From Novosphingobium album (ex Liu et al. 2023) (lineage in GTDB: Bacteria; Pseudomonadota; Alphaproteobacteria; Sphingomonadales; Sphingomonadaceae), in contig NZ_JARESE010000001.1 of NCBI RefSeq assembly GCF_029076845.1, forward strand, positions 1 to 64,000: a stretch of 64,000 nucleotides of DNA, written 5' to 3'. Positions within the stretch are counted from its first letter, which is position 1. Each line of letters starts with the position of its first letter. Both the position numbers and the translations under genes were made by a program. Below are positions 38,014 to 46,797 of the stretch, piece after piece. Under the pieces are notes generated by a model. It searched no databases. It was given only the letters and a program-made list of their open reading frames with translations, and had not been told where the DNA came from.

Positions 38014-38460
38014 ATGTATGAATTTGTCGACCGCCCGCTCAGCACGCTCGATCCGGGTTGCCGTTTCCTTGTCTGGTCGATGCGCGCCTGGGTCATGATG
38101 CTGGGCAACCGCGCCTGCCCGGCACAGGCGATCGCCCCGGCTTTCGCGCGCTGGCGCATGATCGGCGGCCTGCAGCCGTTCCACCGCGCCATGCTGATCT
38201 TCAATCGCGACGCGCTGGAAACCTTCGCCTTCTGCAGCCTGGGCTGCGATCATGTCTCCGAGCACGAGGCTCTGATCCTGAGCCTGGCCTGCCAGTTGCG
38301 CGAAACCGGCCCGGAGGCCGCGCGCGATACGCTGCTGCTGCTGGTGGCCGAAGACAGCGTCGGCGATCTGCTCGAAGCGCTGGCATCGCTCAACGCGGCG
38401 ATGGCGGTGGCCGGCATCTTCCCCGGCGAAGCGATCCAGGCCCGCGATTCGCGGGCCTGA
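38014..38460 (+). CDS. Small protein of unknown function, probably Fur-regulated
   Basis: The 148-residue protein is helix-rich with several Cys and Met residues (Cys16, Cys35, CSLGCDH near residue 74-80) and no signal peptide or clear membrane helix. I do not recognise the family with confidence. The ATG at 38014 has AGGAGAG six bases upstream. A near-consensus Fur box immediately precedes it, so it is probably made under iron limitation. The CxxxC-H segment could bind metal or heme, which is speculation. It lies alone between the CMD and SDR genes. Confidence 0.75.
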   Translation: MYEFVDRPLSTLDPGCRFLVWSMRAWVMMLGNRACPAQAIAPAFARWRMIGGLQPFHRAMLIFNRDALETFAFCSLGCDHVSEHEALILSLACQLRETGPEAARDTLLLLVAEDSVGDLLEALASLNAAMAVAGIFPGEAIQARDSRA

Positions 38461-38602
38461 GCCGGGCCCTGTCGCCGATCGTCTCCCGGCCATGCCCTCG
38501 CTTCGGATTCGCTTGCCGGCCCGGCCGCGGCCTGCTTGGATCTCCGCGAGACAAGACTCGCGCCGCCTGATGGCGGCAGCGGGGAACAGCGGGAGAGAGG
38601 CA

Positions 38603-39388
38603 ATGATCAGCAAGGAACGCCATGGCCCCTGGGCGCTGATCGTCGGCGGTTCGGAAGGGATTGGCGAGGCGCTGGCGATCAAGCTGGGCGAACTGGGCAT
38701 TCACGTCGTGCTGGTGGCGCGCAAGGCCGGGCCGCTGGAGGAAACCGCCGCCAGAGTGCGCGCCACCGGCGCCCAGGTGCGCACGCTGTCGCTCGACATA
38801 TCGCGCGAGGACGCGCCCGAACGCATCCGCGAGATCACCGATGGCCTGGAGATCGGCCTGCTGGTGCACAATGTCGGCGGATCGGCCGGCGGCGGGCCCT
38901 TTGTCGATCAGGCGCTGGATGCCACGCTGGGCGTGGTCAGGATCAATTGCACCGGACTGGTGCGCATGGCGCATCACTATGCCCGGCGGATGAAGGATCG
39001 CGGCAGCGGCGGCATCCTGATCTTCGGCTCGATGGCGGGCAATGTCGGCGGCGCGAACCTTGCGACCTATTCGGCGGCCAAGGCCTTTTCGCAGATCTTC
39101 GCCGAAGCCTTGTGGGCGGAACTGGAGCCTTACGGGGTGGACGTGCTGGATCTCGTCATCGGCTCGGCCGACACCCCCTCGCGGCGGCGCAGCGGCGCGC
39201 GGGATTCGGACAGCTTTCCCGTCGCCCGGCCGGAGGACGTGGCCCGGCAGGCCATCGATCGCATCGGCGATGGCCCCGTGCTGGTGCCGCCGGGCAACGA
39301 GGAGATGTTCCAGATGCTCAATGCCATGCCGCGCCGCGAAGCGGCCAGCATGATCCGCGGCCTGCTGACGCAGATGAAAGTGGAATAG
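38603..39388 (+). CDS. Short-chain dehydrogenase/reductase (SDR), second copy in window
   Basis: The 261-residue SDR has the cofactor loop GGSEGIG at residues 15-21, HNVGG at 89-93 in place of NNAG, and the catalytic Ser143, Tyr156, Lys160. GGGAGAGAGG precedes the ATG at 38603. The product ends 11 bp before the convergent transglutaminase gene. Its neighbours (sulfotransferase, P450, dioxygenases) suggest an alcohol or ketone step in degradation of a hydrophobic compound. It is only distantly similar to the SDR at 9866-10594. Confidence 0.88.
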   Translation: MISKERHGPWALIVGGSEGIGEALAIKLGELGIHVVLVARKAGPLEETAARVRATGAQVRTLSLDISREDAPERIREITDGLEIGLLVHNVGGSAGGGPFVDQALDATLGVVRINCTGLVRMAHHYARRMKDRGSGGILIFGSMAGNVGGANLATYSAAKAFSQIFAEALWAELEPYGVDVLDLVIGSADTPSRRRSGARDSDSFPVARPEDVARQAIDRIGDGPVLVPPGNEEMFQMLNAMPRREAASMIRGLLTQMKVE

Positions 39389-39399
39389 CGCCGCGCGCC

Positions 39400-40281
39400 T
39401 CAGTCCAGCGGCGCGACGTCCACCGAGAAGAACATGCTTTGCTGCGCGCTGCCCCGGAACGTGCCGTCCAGCGGGGCGACATCGGAATAATCGCGGCCCA
39501 TGCCGATGAAGATATGGTCGGTATCGGCCAGCCGGTCATTGGTCGGGTCGAAGCCGATCCAGCCCAGTTCCTCGCCGCACCACAGGTTCACCCAGGCGTG
39601 CATGGCATCGGCGCCGATCAGCCGGTCCTGCCCCGGCGGCGGCAGCGTGCGCAAGTATCCGCTGACATAGGCCGCCGGGATGCCATGCGCGCGCGCGGCG
39701 ATGATCATGATGTGGGTGAAATCCTGGCACACGCCGCGCCGCTGGTGAAACGCCTCGATCGGCGGGGTATCGGCGACGGTGGCATCGCCATCGTACTGGA
39801 ACTGGCGATAGATCGCCTCCATCAGCGCGCGGCCCGCCTCCATCACCGGCATCGTCTCGCCCAGGAAGCCGCTGGCCCAGAGCGCGATGTCATGTTCGGG
39901 CTGCGCGATCGGCGAGGCGAAGATGTAGGAAGCGGGGCTGAGCGGCGAAAGATCGGGCCGCGCCATGGCGCGTTCGCGCAAGTCGGTCAGCCCCGGCCCG
40001 GTGGCGCCGCCGATCGCGTGCGGCAGCGGCTGGCGCTCCACCTGGAAGCGGCTTTCGATCCGCAGCTGCGCGATCGGTTCGCGCAGCATGAACTTGGCTT
40101 CGTTGACGTGATATCCGCCCTCGCCATCGGAAATCGCCGCCGGCGCCGGATCGACGCTCAGCGCGTAGTCGCTCACCGTCTGCCCCGGCCAGGCGGCCGG
40201 GCGCAGCCTGACCGCGAACTGGGCAAGCTGCACGGGCGCGGCGTATTTCACCGTCGTCAGATGGCTGACCGCGTATCTCAT
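39400..40281 (-). CDS. Transglutaminase-like cysteine protease family protein
   Basis: The 293-residue protein has a beta-rich N-terminal domain and a transglutaminase core with the catalytic triad C185 (RRGVCQDFTH), H228 (DAMHAWVNLW), D245 (GFDPTNDR). The family is widespread in bacteria beside DUF2126, ATP-grasp and alpha-E proteins and is predicted to cleave or cross-link peptides. The ATG at 40281 overlaps the upstream ATP-grasp/alpha-E gene by 4 nt. It is the last gene of a three-gene operon. Confidence 0.9.
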   Translation of the reverse strand: MRYAVSHLTTVKYAAPVQLAQFAVRLRPAAWPGQTVSDYALSVDPAPAAISDGEGGYHVNEAKFMLREPIAQLRIESRFQVERQPLPHAIGGATGPGLTDLRERAMARPDLSPLSPASYIFASPIAQPEHDIALWASGFLGETMPVMEAGRALMEAIYRQFQYDGDATVADTPPIEAFHQRRGVCQDFTHIMIIAARAHGIPAAYVSGYLRTLPPPGQDRLIGADAMHAWVNLWCGEELGWIGFDPTNDRLADTDHIFIGMGRDYSDVAPLDGTFRGSAQQSMFFSVDVAPLD

Positions 40282-42743
40282 TCCAGCAGGCTCGGCCGCG
40301 CATCCTCGCCCTTGCGATCGAACTGCAGGAAATAGCGCAGCGAGATCGCATCGGACAGATCGAGCAGCTGCGCTTCGATCTGCTGCAGGCTGGCCGCATC
40401 GAGTTCCTGCGCGATCGCCGTTTCCAGCCGCCCCATGATCGTGCGCGCCGCGCGCAGCGGCCGTTCGGGCAAGTGATCGTCCCGGATCGCCGGCAGCACG
40501 CCCAGATGCGCCGCGATCTCCGCCACCTGGAACGCCAGCGAGCGCGGGTTGTCGGGATCGAGCAGCACCAGATCGTAGACCGGATTGCGCATCGGCCCGG
40601 TGAGGTAGCGCGAGCGATAGATGATCTGGCTGTCGCACAAGTCGAGCAGCATCCCGAGCGATTCGGGCGAAACCTGCGGCTGCGACAAGTGGTTGGCGAT
40701 CCGGCAGGTCGCCACGGCGCGCTCGATCCGCCGGCCGATCTCCAGGAACCGCCACGCCGAACCGCGCACCATGTTTTCCGAAGCCAGGCCGGCCAGCGCG
40801 CTGAAATGTTCGATCAGCCACTTGGCGGTGGAAACCAGGTTCTGCGGGCGCTGCATGTCGATCACCGGCATCGGCAGGCTGACCATGCGCCAGAAATCGC
40901 GCGCGAACCGCTCGCGCAGGCCCAGCCCCACCTGATGGCGCATCCGCAGCAACGCGGCGACGCCGCCCGGCAGCAGGTTTTCGGCCAGCGCGCGGCCGCC
41001 CACCACCGCCAGCGGCTCGCCGGCGGTCGTGGGATTGATCGCGCCCCACTGGACCAGCAGATCGACCAGCCGGCGCCGCACCTCGCCATCATGCACCCGG
41101 CTGCCATCGACCTCGATCGAGCTGCCCAGGATCGAGCGGACGATCCGCACGGTGATTTCCGCCCGCTCGTTATAGCGGCCGAACCAAAAGAGATTGTCCG
41201 CCGCCTGGCTGGCGAGAATGCCGCCGCCGCGCGTGACCGGCGGCTCATGCGTCAGCCGGCCGGGCGACTGGAAATCGGTCGGCCCGTCATCGACCACCCA
41301 GACATCGGCGGACAAGTCCCCCTCGCCCATCAGCGAGGTCGGCAATTCGTCGCTCGATGCCAGACGGGCAAAGCCGCCGGGCATGACCGCCCACTGGCCA
41401 TCGGGCGTGCGCGCCACGAAGACGCGGATGGTGAAGGGCCGCGCCACCACATCGCCCTCGATCACGGCCGGCGTGGTCGAAAGGTGGACGATCTCCTGCG
41501 CGCAGTAATCCATCGGCCGGCGCCGGATCGCTTCGAGCAGCGCCGAGCGCCGCGCGCCGTCGAGGCTCGCCCCGGCGACCGGCTGGCGATCCGGCAGGCC
41601 GTCCACCGGCTCGCCGAAAGCGGGCAGCAGCGCCAGCGTGTCGAGCCGGCGTTGCACCGTATCGGCCTCGGCCGCCTGCCCGCACCACCACGTCGCGATC
41701 GTCGGCAGGATCGGCGCCTCGCCCATCAGGACGCGGCACAGGCGCGGCATGAAGGCGGAAAAGGCCGCCGACTCCAGCACTTCCACTCCCGGCCAGTTGA
41801 CGATCTCCAGCCCGCCCGCCGCCCAGGCATCGAACAGGTTGGCAACGCCGAGCTGCGACTTGGCATCGAACGAAAGCGGATCGAGCGCATTGGTGTTGAC
41901 CCAGCGCCACAGCGCGTCGACCCGCTTGGGGCCCGCGATCGTGCCGATGAACAGCCGGTTGTCGATCACCGAAAGATCGCGCCCTTCGACCAGCGGCAGC
42001 CCCAGATAGCGCGCCATGTGCGCCTGCTCGGCGTAAGTCTGGTTGAACCGGCCCGGCGTCAGCAGCGCGATGCGCGGCAGCTCGCGCCGGCAATCGGTGG
42101 CGATGCCCTCGCGGATCGTTCCGTAGAAATCGGCCAGGCGGCGGACATGGCTGTCCGACAGCAGCGCATCGGTGGTGCGCGACATCGCCAGCCGGTTTTC
42201 CAGCGCATAGCCGATGCCGGTGGCCAGCCGCACCCGGTCCTGCAGCACGCGCCACTGGCCTTGCGGCCCGCGCGCGAGATCGGCGGCGTAGACGTGGATG
42301 AAATGCCCGCTCTTGGGCCCGCGCCCCAGCATCTTGCGGGCGAAATAAGGGCTGCCGGCGATCACCGCGGCGGGCAGGTGCCCTTCGGCCACCAGCCGCT
42401 GCGGGCCATAGATATCCTCGGCCAGCCGTTCGAGCAGCGCCGCGCGCTGGATCAGCCCGCGCTCGATCTGGCCCCATTCGCCCGCGCCGATGATCAGCGG
42501 CATGGGGGTGAGCGGCCAGGTGCGCTCGTCATCGTCGCCGGTGATGCGGAAGGTCAGGCCCAGGTCGGCGATGTGCCGCGCGGTCAGGTCCTGCAAGGTC
42601 GCCGGATCACCCTCGGCGATCGCGGCAAGCGCGCAGGCCATGGCCTTCCACTTGCCGGCGACGGGCGCGGGCGCATCGCCGAACAGGTCGCCCGAAGTGG
42701 CCCCGGCCGGATAGTCGTCCAGCCAGGTCCGCGGGCCCGTCAT
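40278..42743 (-). CDS. Circularly permuted ATP-grasp and alpha-E domain fusion protein
   Basis: The product (about 821 residues) fuses two proteins that are often separate. The N-terminal half is a circularly permuted type 2 ATP-grasp domain (PLIIGAGEWGQIERGLIQRA, HIHVYAADL-like FIHVYAADLARGP, VRRLADFYGTIREG). It is predicted to form peptide-like amide bonds using ATP. The C-terminal third is the all-helical alpha-E domain (NLFWFGRYNERAEITVR, ENMVRGSAWRFLEIGRRIERA). The ATG at 42743 begins 17 bp after the upstream stop; a GTG at 42770 is an alternative. It sits between two transglutaminase-type genes, the arrangement predicted by comparative genomics to make or modify short peptides. Confidence 0.87.
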   Translation of the reverse strand: MTGPRTWLDDYPAGATSGDLFGDAPAPVAGKWKAMACALAAIAEGDPATLQDLTARHIADLGLTFRITGDDDERTWPLTPMPLIIGAGEWGQIERGLIQRAALLERLAEDIYGPQRLVAEGHLPAAVIAGSPYFARKMLGRGPKSGHFIHVYAADLARGPQGQWRVLQDRVRLATGIGYALENRLAMSRTTDALLSDSHVRRLADFYGTIREGIATDCRRELPRIALLTPGRFNQTYAEQAHMARYLGLPLVEGRDLSVIDNRLFIGTIAGPKRVDALWRWVNTNALDPLSFDAKSQLGVANLFDAWAAGGLEIVNWPGVEVLESAAFSAFMPRLCRVLMGEAPILPTIATWWCGQAAEADTVQRRLDTLALLPAFGEPVDGLPDRQPVAGASLDGARRSALLEAIRRRPMDYCAQEIVHLSTTPAVIEGDVVARPFTIRVFVARTPDGQWAVMPGGFARLASSDELPTSLMGEGDLSADVWVVDDGPTDFQSPGRLTHEPPVTRGGGILASQAADNLFWFGRYNERAEITVRIVRSILGSSIEVDGSRVHDGEVRRRLVDLLVQWGAINPTTAGEPLAVVGGRALAENLLPGGVAALLRMRHQVGLGLRERFARDFWRMVSLPMPVIDMQRPQNLVSTAKWLIEHFSALAGLASENMVRGSAWRFLEIGRRIERAVATCRIANHLSQPQVSPESLGMLLDLCDSQIIYRSRYLTGPMRNPVYDLVLLDPDNPRSLAFQVAEIAAHLGVLPAIRDDHLPERPLRAARTIMGRLETAIAQELDAASLQQIEAQLLDLSDAISLRYFLQFDRKGEDARPSLLE

Positions 42744-42759
42744 CGCCTCGACTTGCGGG

Positions 42760-45700
42760 TCAGACGGCACGCAACGGCCGCCTCAGGTCGAGCGAGTAGG
42801 GGAACTCGCCAACGGCCTCCTCGGGCGGCATGGTAAGGGTGCCGGGGGTATGGCCGTAATCCTGGAAGCGCGCCTTGCGCCGGGCCTCGGCCTCATAGCC
42901 GTTGATCGGCACATCGTCGTAATTGCGCCCGCCCGGATGCGCGACGTGATAGACGCAGCCGCCCAGCGAACGGTTGTTCCAGGTATCGAGGATGTCGAAG
43001 GTCAGCGGTGCGTGCGCGGGCATCATCGGATGCAGGCATTCGGCCGGCGCCCAGGCCTTGTAGCGCACCCCGCCCACCCCTTCGCCCGGAGCGACGCGCG
43101 TGAGCGGGACGCGCCGGCCGTTGCACGCAATGAGGTGGCGCCCCTCGACCAGTCCGGTCGCACGCACTTGCAGCCGCTCGGTCGAGCTGTCGACATAGCG
43201 CACGGTGCCGCCGATCGCGCCGGTCTCGCCCAGCACGTTCCACGGTTCCAGCGCGTGGCTGATCTCCAGCGTCACGCCCCCGCCCTCGACCTCGCCGTGG
43301 ACCGGGAAGCGGAACATGCGCTGCGCCTCGAACCAGGCGGGATCGAAATCATACCCCGCGCGCCGCAGGTCATCGAGCACGTCGAGGAAATCGGCCCAGA
43401 CGAAATGGCCGAGCATGAACCTGTCGTGCAACGCGGTGCCCCAGCGCACCAGCGGCCCGTCGAGCGGCGCTTTCCAGAACCACGCGGTCAGCGCGCGCAG
43501 CAGCAGTTGCTGGGCCAGCGACATTTTCGCGTCCGGCGGCATCTCGAACCCGCGGAACTCGACCAGACCCAGCCGGCCGGTGGGGCCATCGGGCGAGAAC
43601 AGCTTGTCGATGCAGATCTCGGTGCGGTGGGTATTGCCGGTCACGTCCACCAGCAGGTTGCGGAACAGGCGATCGACCACCCAGGGGGCGGGCTGGCGCT
43701 GGTCAGGGCCGGGCACTTGCGCCAGCGCGATCTCCAGCTCGAAGATGCTGTCATGCCGTGCCTCGTCGATGCGCGGCGCCTGGCTGGTCGGGCCGATGAA
43801 CAGGCCCGAGAACAGGTAGCTGAGCGAGGGATGCCGCTGCCAGTACGTCACGAAGCTCTTGAGCAGGTCCGGCCGGCGGATGAACGGCGAATCGAGCAGC
43901 GTCGGCCCGCCCAGCACGATGTGATTGCCGCCCCCGGTGCCGATCGAACGGCCATCGACCATGAACTTGTCGGCGGTAAGGTTCACCTCGCGCGCGCAGT
44001 CGTACAGCGTCTCGGTGATCTCCACCGATTCGCGCCAGCTTGCCGATGGGTGGATGTTGACTTCGATGACGCCGGGATCGGGCGTGATCTTGAGCACTTG
44101 CAGGCGCGGATCGGGCGGCGGCGGATAGCCTTCGATCCGCACCGGGATGCGGCGCTCCTCGGCCACCACCTCGATCGCGGCGACGAGTTCGAGATAATCT
44201 TCCAGCCGCTCGGTCGGCGGAATGAACACCGAGAAATAATCGCCGCGCGGCTCGATCGTCATCGCGGTGCGCACCGCGCCGTCGATCATGATCTGTTCGA
44301 CCCGGTCCTGCGCCTGCCGTTCGGGGCCGGTGACTTGCTCGGACCGCTGGGGCTGGCGCGCGGCGCCCGCCTCTTCGCCGGTCACGCCGGCATCGCGCAC
44401 GTCGCGGCCGCGCTCGATCACCTGTTCGCGGAAATCGGCCAGCGGTTCGCGCGGCTCGGCGGTGTCACGCGGGTGGATATAGGGATAGTCGGACGCGGGC
44501 ACGTAAGGCAGCGATCCCAGCGGCAGGCGATAGCCCAGCGCACTGTCGCCCGGCACTGCGGTCAGCAGGCCCTTGCGCACTTTCCAGCGTTCGCTGCGCC
44601 AGCGCGGGATCGACTGGTCCGCCGCGTTCCAGCGCTGCACCGGCAGGACGAAGCCCACCGGCTTGTCGAGGCCGCGCGTATAGGTGCGCACGAACCGTTC
44701 GCGCAGCTCGGGATCGTCGATCTTGGGATCGAGCGGGGTGACGTTCACCGGCAGCCCGGCTTCCTTCTCGGCCCAGGCATCGCTGTCTTCATAGACCGGC
44801 TGGACGAAATCGTCCTCGATGCCCAGGCCCAGCGCGGCCGCGCGCAGGACTTCTCCCGCCAGCGCGGGATCGAGCGTTGCCGGCGGCGGCGTCTCGGTCT
44901 CGTCCGGCCTGGGCGGCATCGTCTCGCCGGCGATCAGCGAGGGATCGCGCCAGACCGGCACGCCGTCCTTGCGCCAGTAGATCGAAAAGCCCCAGCGCGG
45001 CAGGCTTTCGCCGGGATACCACTTGCCCTGTCCGTGGTGCAGCAGCGATCCGGGCGCGAACTTCTCGCGCAGCAGGCGGATCAGCCGGTCGGCATAGACC
45101 GCCTTGGTCGGGCCGACGGCGGCGCCGTTCCATTCGGGCGCGTCGAAATCGTTGTCGGCGATGAAGGTCGGCTCGCCGCCCATCGTCAGGTTGACGCCGC
45201 CCGCGTCCAGATCGGCATCGACCCGGTCGCCCAGATCGAGCAGCGCCTGCCAGCGCTCCTCGGTGAAGGGCTTGGTGATGCGCACCGCCTCGGCGATGCG
45301 CGAGACGGTCATCTCGAAGGTGAAATCGACTTCGGCGGGCTCGGCCATGCCCTCGATCGGCGTGGCCGAACGGTAATGCGGCGTGGCGCAAAGCGGAATG
45401 TGCCCCTCACCCGCGAACATGCCCGATGTCGCGTCGAGCGCGATCCAGCCGGCGCCTGGCACATAGGCCTCGGCCCAGGCGTGCAGGTCGGTCACGTCCT
45501 GCTGGACGCCCTTGGGCCCTTCCTTGGGGATCACGTCGGCGACGAGCTGGATCGAATAGCCCGAGACGAAGCGGGCCGCGAAGCCCAGCCGGCGCAAAAG
45601 CTGCACCAGCAGCCAGGCCGAATCGCGGCACGATCCGATGCCCGCCGTCAGCGTTTCCTCAGGCGTCATCACGCCTGCTTCCATGCGGATCACGTAATTG

Positions 45701-46164
45701 ATCCGCTGCTGCAGCCGGCGATTGATCTCGACCAGGAAATCGACCGTGCGCCCTTGATAGCCGGCATGGCTGGCGACCAGTTGCTCGAACAGCGGGCCCT
45801 GGTCCTCGGTCTCGAAATAGGCGGCGAGATCGGCCTTCAGCACTTCGGCGTAGGCGAACGGGTATTCCTCGGCATCGGGCTCGACGAAGAAGTCGAACGG
45901 ATTGATCACCGCCAGCTCGGCCAGCAGGTCCACCTCGATCGAGAAATGATCGACCGGATCGGGAAAGACGATTCGCGCCAGCCAGTTGCCGTGCGGATCC
46001 TGCTGCCAGTTCAGGAAATGCTCGGGCGGGCTGATCTTCAGCGAATAATTGGGTACCGCCGTTCGGCTGTGCGGCGCCGGCCGGAGCCGGATCACTTGCG
46101 GGCCAAGCCGAATGCGCCTGCTATAGCGGTATCGGGTGAGATGGTGCAGAGCGGCCTTGATCAT
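42760..46164 (-). CDS. DUF2126 protein with N-terminal transglutaminase domain
   Basis: The 1134-residue protein has an N-terminal bacterial transglutaminase-like domain with C179 ([13 protein letters not shown]), H228 ([11 protein letters not shown]) and D244 (ALDATSG). A very large DUF2126 region follows ([72 protein letters not shown]). It is the first gene of the operon. The ATG at 46164 lacks a good ribosome binding site. Only about 50 bp upstream, an IS element is inserted, so the native promoter is probably displaced. Confidence 0.92.
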   Translation of the reverse strand: MIKAALHHLTRYRYSRRIRLGPQVIRLRPAPHSRTAVPNYSLKISPPEHFLNWQQDPHGNWLARIVFPDPVDHFSIEVDLLAELAVINPFDFFVEPDAEEYPFAYAEVLKADLAAYFETEDQGPLFEQLVASHAGYQGRTVDFLVEINRRLQQRINYVIRMEAGVMTPEETLTAGIGSCRDSAWLLVQLLRRLGFAARFVSGYSIQLVADVIPKEGPKGVQQDVTDLHAWAEAYVPGAGWIALDATSGMFAGEGHIPLCATPHYRSATPIEGMAEPAEVDFTFEMTVSRIAEAVRITKPFTEERWQALLDLGDRVDADLDAGGVNLTMGGEPTFIADNDFDAPEWNGAAVGPTKAVYADRLIRLLREKFAPGSLLHHGQGKWYPGESLPRWGFSIYWRKDGVPVWRDPSLIAGETMPPRPDETETPPPATLDPALAGEVLRAAALGLGIEDDFVQPVYEDSDAWAEKEAGLPVNVTPLDPKIDDPELRERFVRTYTRGLDKPVGFVLPVQRWNAADQSIPRWRSERWKVRKGLLTAVPGDSALGYRLPLGSLPYVPASDYPYIHPRDTAEPREPLADFREQVIERGRDVRDAGVTGEEAGAARQPQRSEQVTGPERQAQDRVEQIMIDGAVRTAMTIEPRGDYFSVFIPPTERLEDYLELVAAIEVVAEERRIPVRIEGYPPPPDPRLQVLKITPDPGVIEVNIHPSASWRESVEITETLYDCAREVNLTADKFMVDGRSIGTGGGNHIVLGGPTLLDSPFIRRPDLLKSFVTYWQRHPSLSYLFSGLFIGPTSQAPRIDEARHDSIFELEIALAQVPGPDQRQPAPWVVDRLFRNLLVDVTGNTHRTEICIDKLFSPDGPTGRLGLVEFRGFEMPPDAKMSLAQQLLLRALTAWFWKAPLDGPLVRWGTALHDRFMLGHFVWADFLDVLDDLRRAGYDFDPAWFEAQRMFRFPVHGEVEGGGVTLEISHALEPWNVLGETGAIGGTVRYVDSSTERLQVRATGLVEGRHLIACNGRRVPLTRVAPGEGVGGVRYKAWAPAECLHPMMPAHAPLTFDILDTWNNRSLGGCVYHVAHPGGRNYDDVPINGYEAEARRKARFQDYGHTPGTLTMPPEEAVGEFPYSLDLRRPLRAV

Positions 46165-46207
46165 TGGCGCAACATTGCGCCAAACCATGCTGCACTGCAA
46201 CGTTGTT

Positions 46208-46215
46208 CGAACAGG
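46208..46215. repeat. Target site duplication, left copy
   Basis: CGAACAGG directly precedes the left IS end and is repeated exactly after the right end at 48988-48995, showing an 8-bp duplication made on insertion. Confidence 0.85.
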
Positions 46216-46237
46216 GGTAGTGTCTCAGTTTGAATTT
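46216..46237 (+). repeat. Left terminal inverted repeat of the IS
   Basis: The 22-bp repeat is identical to the reverse complement of 48966-48987; homology stops after AATTT. Confidence 0.9.
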
Positions 46238-46295
46238 GAGCGGTGACGCCAGTCGCTCCGGCGCCTATATGCTTAGCGGAAAGCATGGAGGCGAT

Positions 46296-46511
46296 ATGAA
46301 GCTTTATAAATTCAAAGAGCAGACTGGCCGCCGTCAGGCATTGGCCCCGGAGCAGAACCCGGATGGGTTGCCCGAGGGGGCATGGCTCGCGATCGGTGAG
46401 ATCAATATCAACCGAGAGGATGGCCCGCGTATTGGCGCCAATTCGGAAGACATCATCGACGCGATCGAACGCGATGGCATTTTCATCTGGCCGGTTGAAG
46501 ACAATGCCTAA
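46296..46511 (+). CDS. Small IS cargo protein 1 (71 residues)
   Basis: The 71-residue protein is acidic with no membrane helix or recognised domain; its N-terminus is MKLYKFKEQTGRRQALAPEQ. The ATG at 46296 has GGAGG upstream. Its stop overlaps the next small gene by 8 nt, so the two are cotranslated. The pair resembles an antitoxin-toxin or accessory pair in layout only; no function can be claimed. Confidence 0.6.
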   Translation: MKLYKFKEQTGRRQALAPEQNPDGLPEGAWLAIGEININREDGPRIGANSEDIIDAIERDGIFIWPVEDNA

Positions 46512-46797
46512 AGGCCCTCGTGGAGAGAAGCGCCCAGCCGACGCGATCGGCCTCGCCGTGATGGTCGGTAAGATCGCGACCGGTGAGATCGAGGACGAAC
46601 GCGAAGAAATGTCCAGCGCTGCCGCCCAGCTTGGCAGCAAGGGCGGCAAGGCGCGGGCGGCTAAGTTACGCCCAGAGCGCCGCCGCGAGATTGCGACCCG
46701 GGCGGCTAAGACCCGATGGGGAGACCGGGCTGTTCCTGCTCCAAAAGACGCTTCCGAGACTGAGGGTCAATCAAGCGTTCCTGAATCCCACGAATAA
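46504..46797 (+). CDS. Small IS cargo protein 2 with KGG-type repeat
   Basis: The 97-residue basic protein has the segment LGSKGGKARAAKLRPERRRE followed by IATRAAKTRWG. This is an Ala/Lys/Arg motif found in many small histone-like or KGG-repeat proteins of unknown role and frequently linked to mobile DNA. Nucleic acid binding is plausible. The ATG at 46504 lies inside the end of cargo gene 1. Its 3' end overlaps the opposite-strand ATPase gene by 92 bp. Confidence 0.6.
   Translation: MPKGPRGEKRPADAIGLAVMVGKIATGEIEDEREEMSSAAAQLGSKGGKARAAKLRPERRREIATRAAKTRWGDRAVPAPKDASETEGQSSVPESHE

Noticed and set aside
42850-46233. 1127-codon plus-strand open frame opposite the DUF2126 gene
   Set aside because: It is an antisense shadow caused by third-position GC; the protein is low-complexity and the minus-strand product has intact catalytic motifs.
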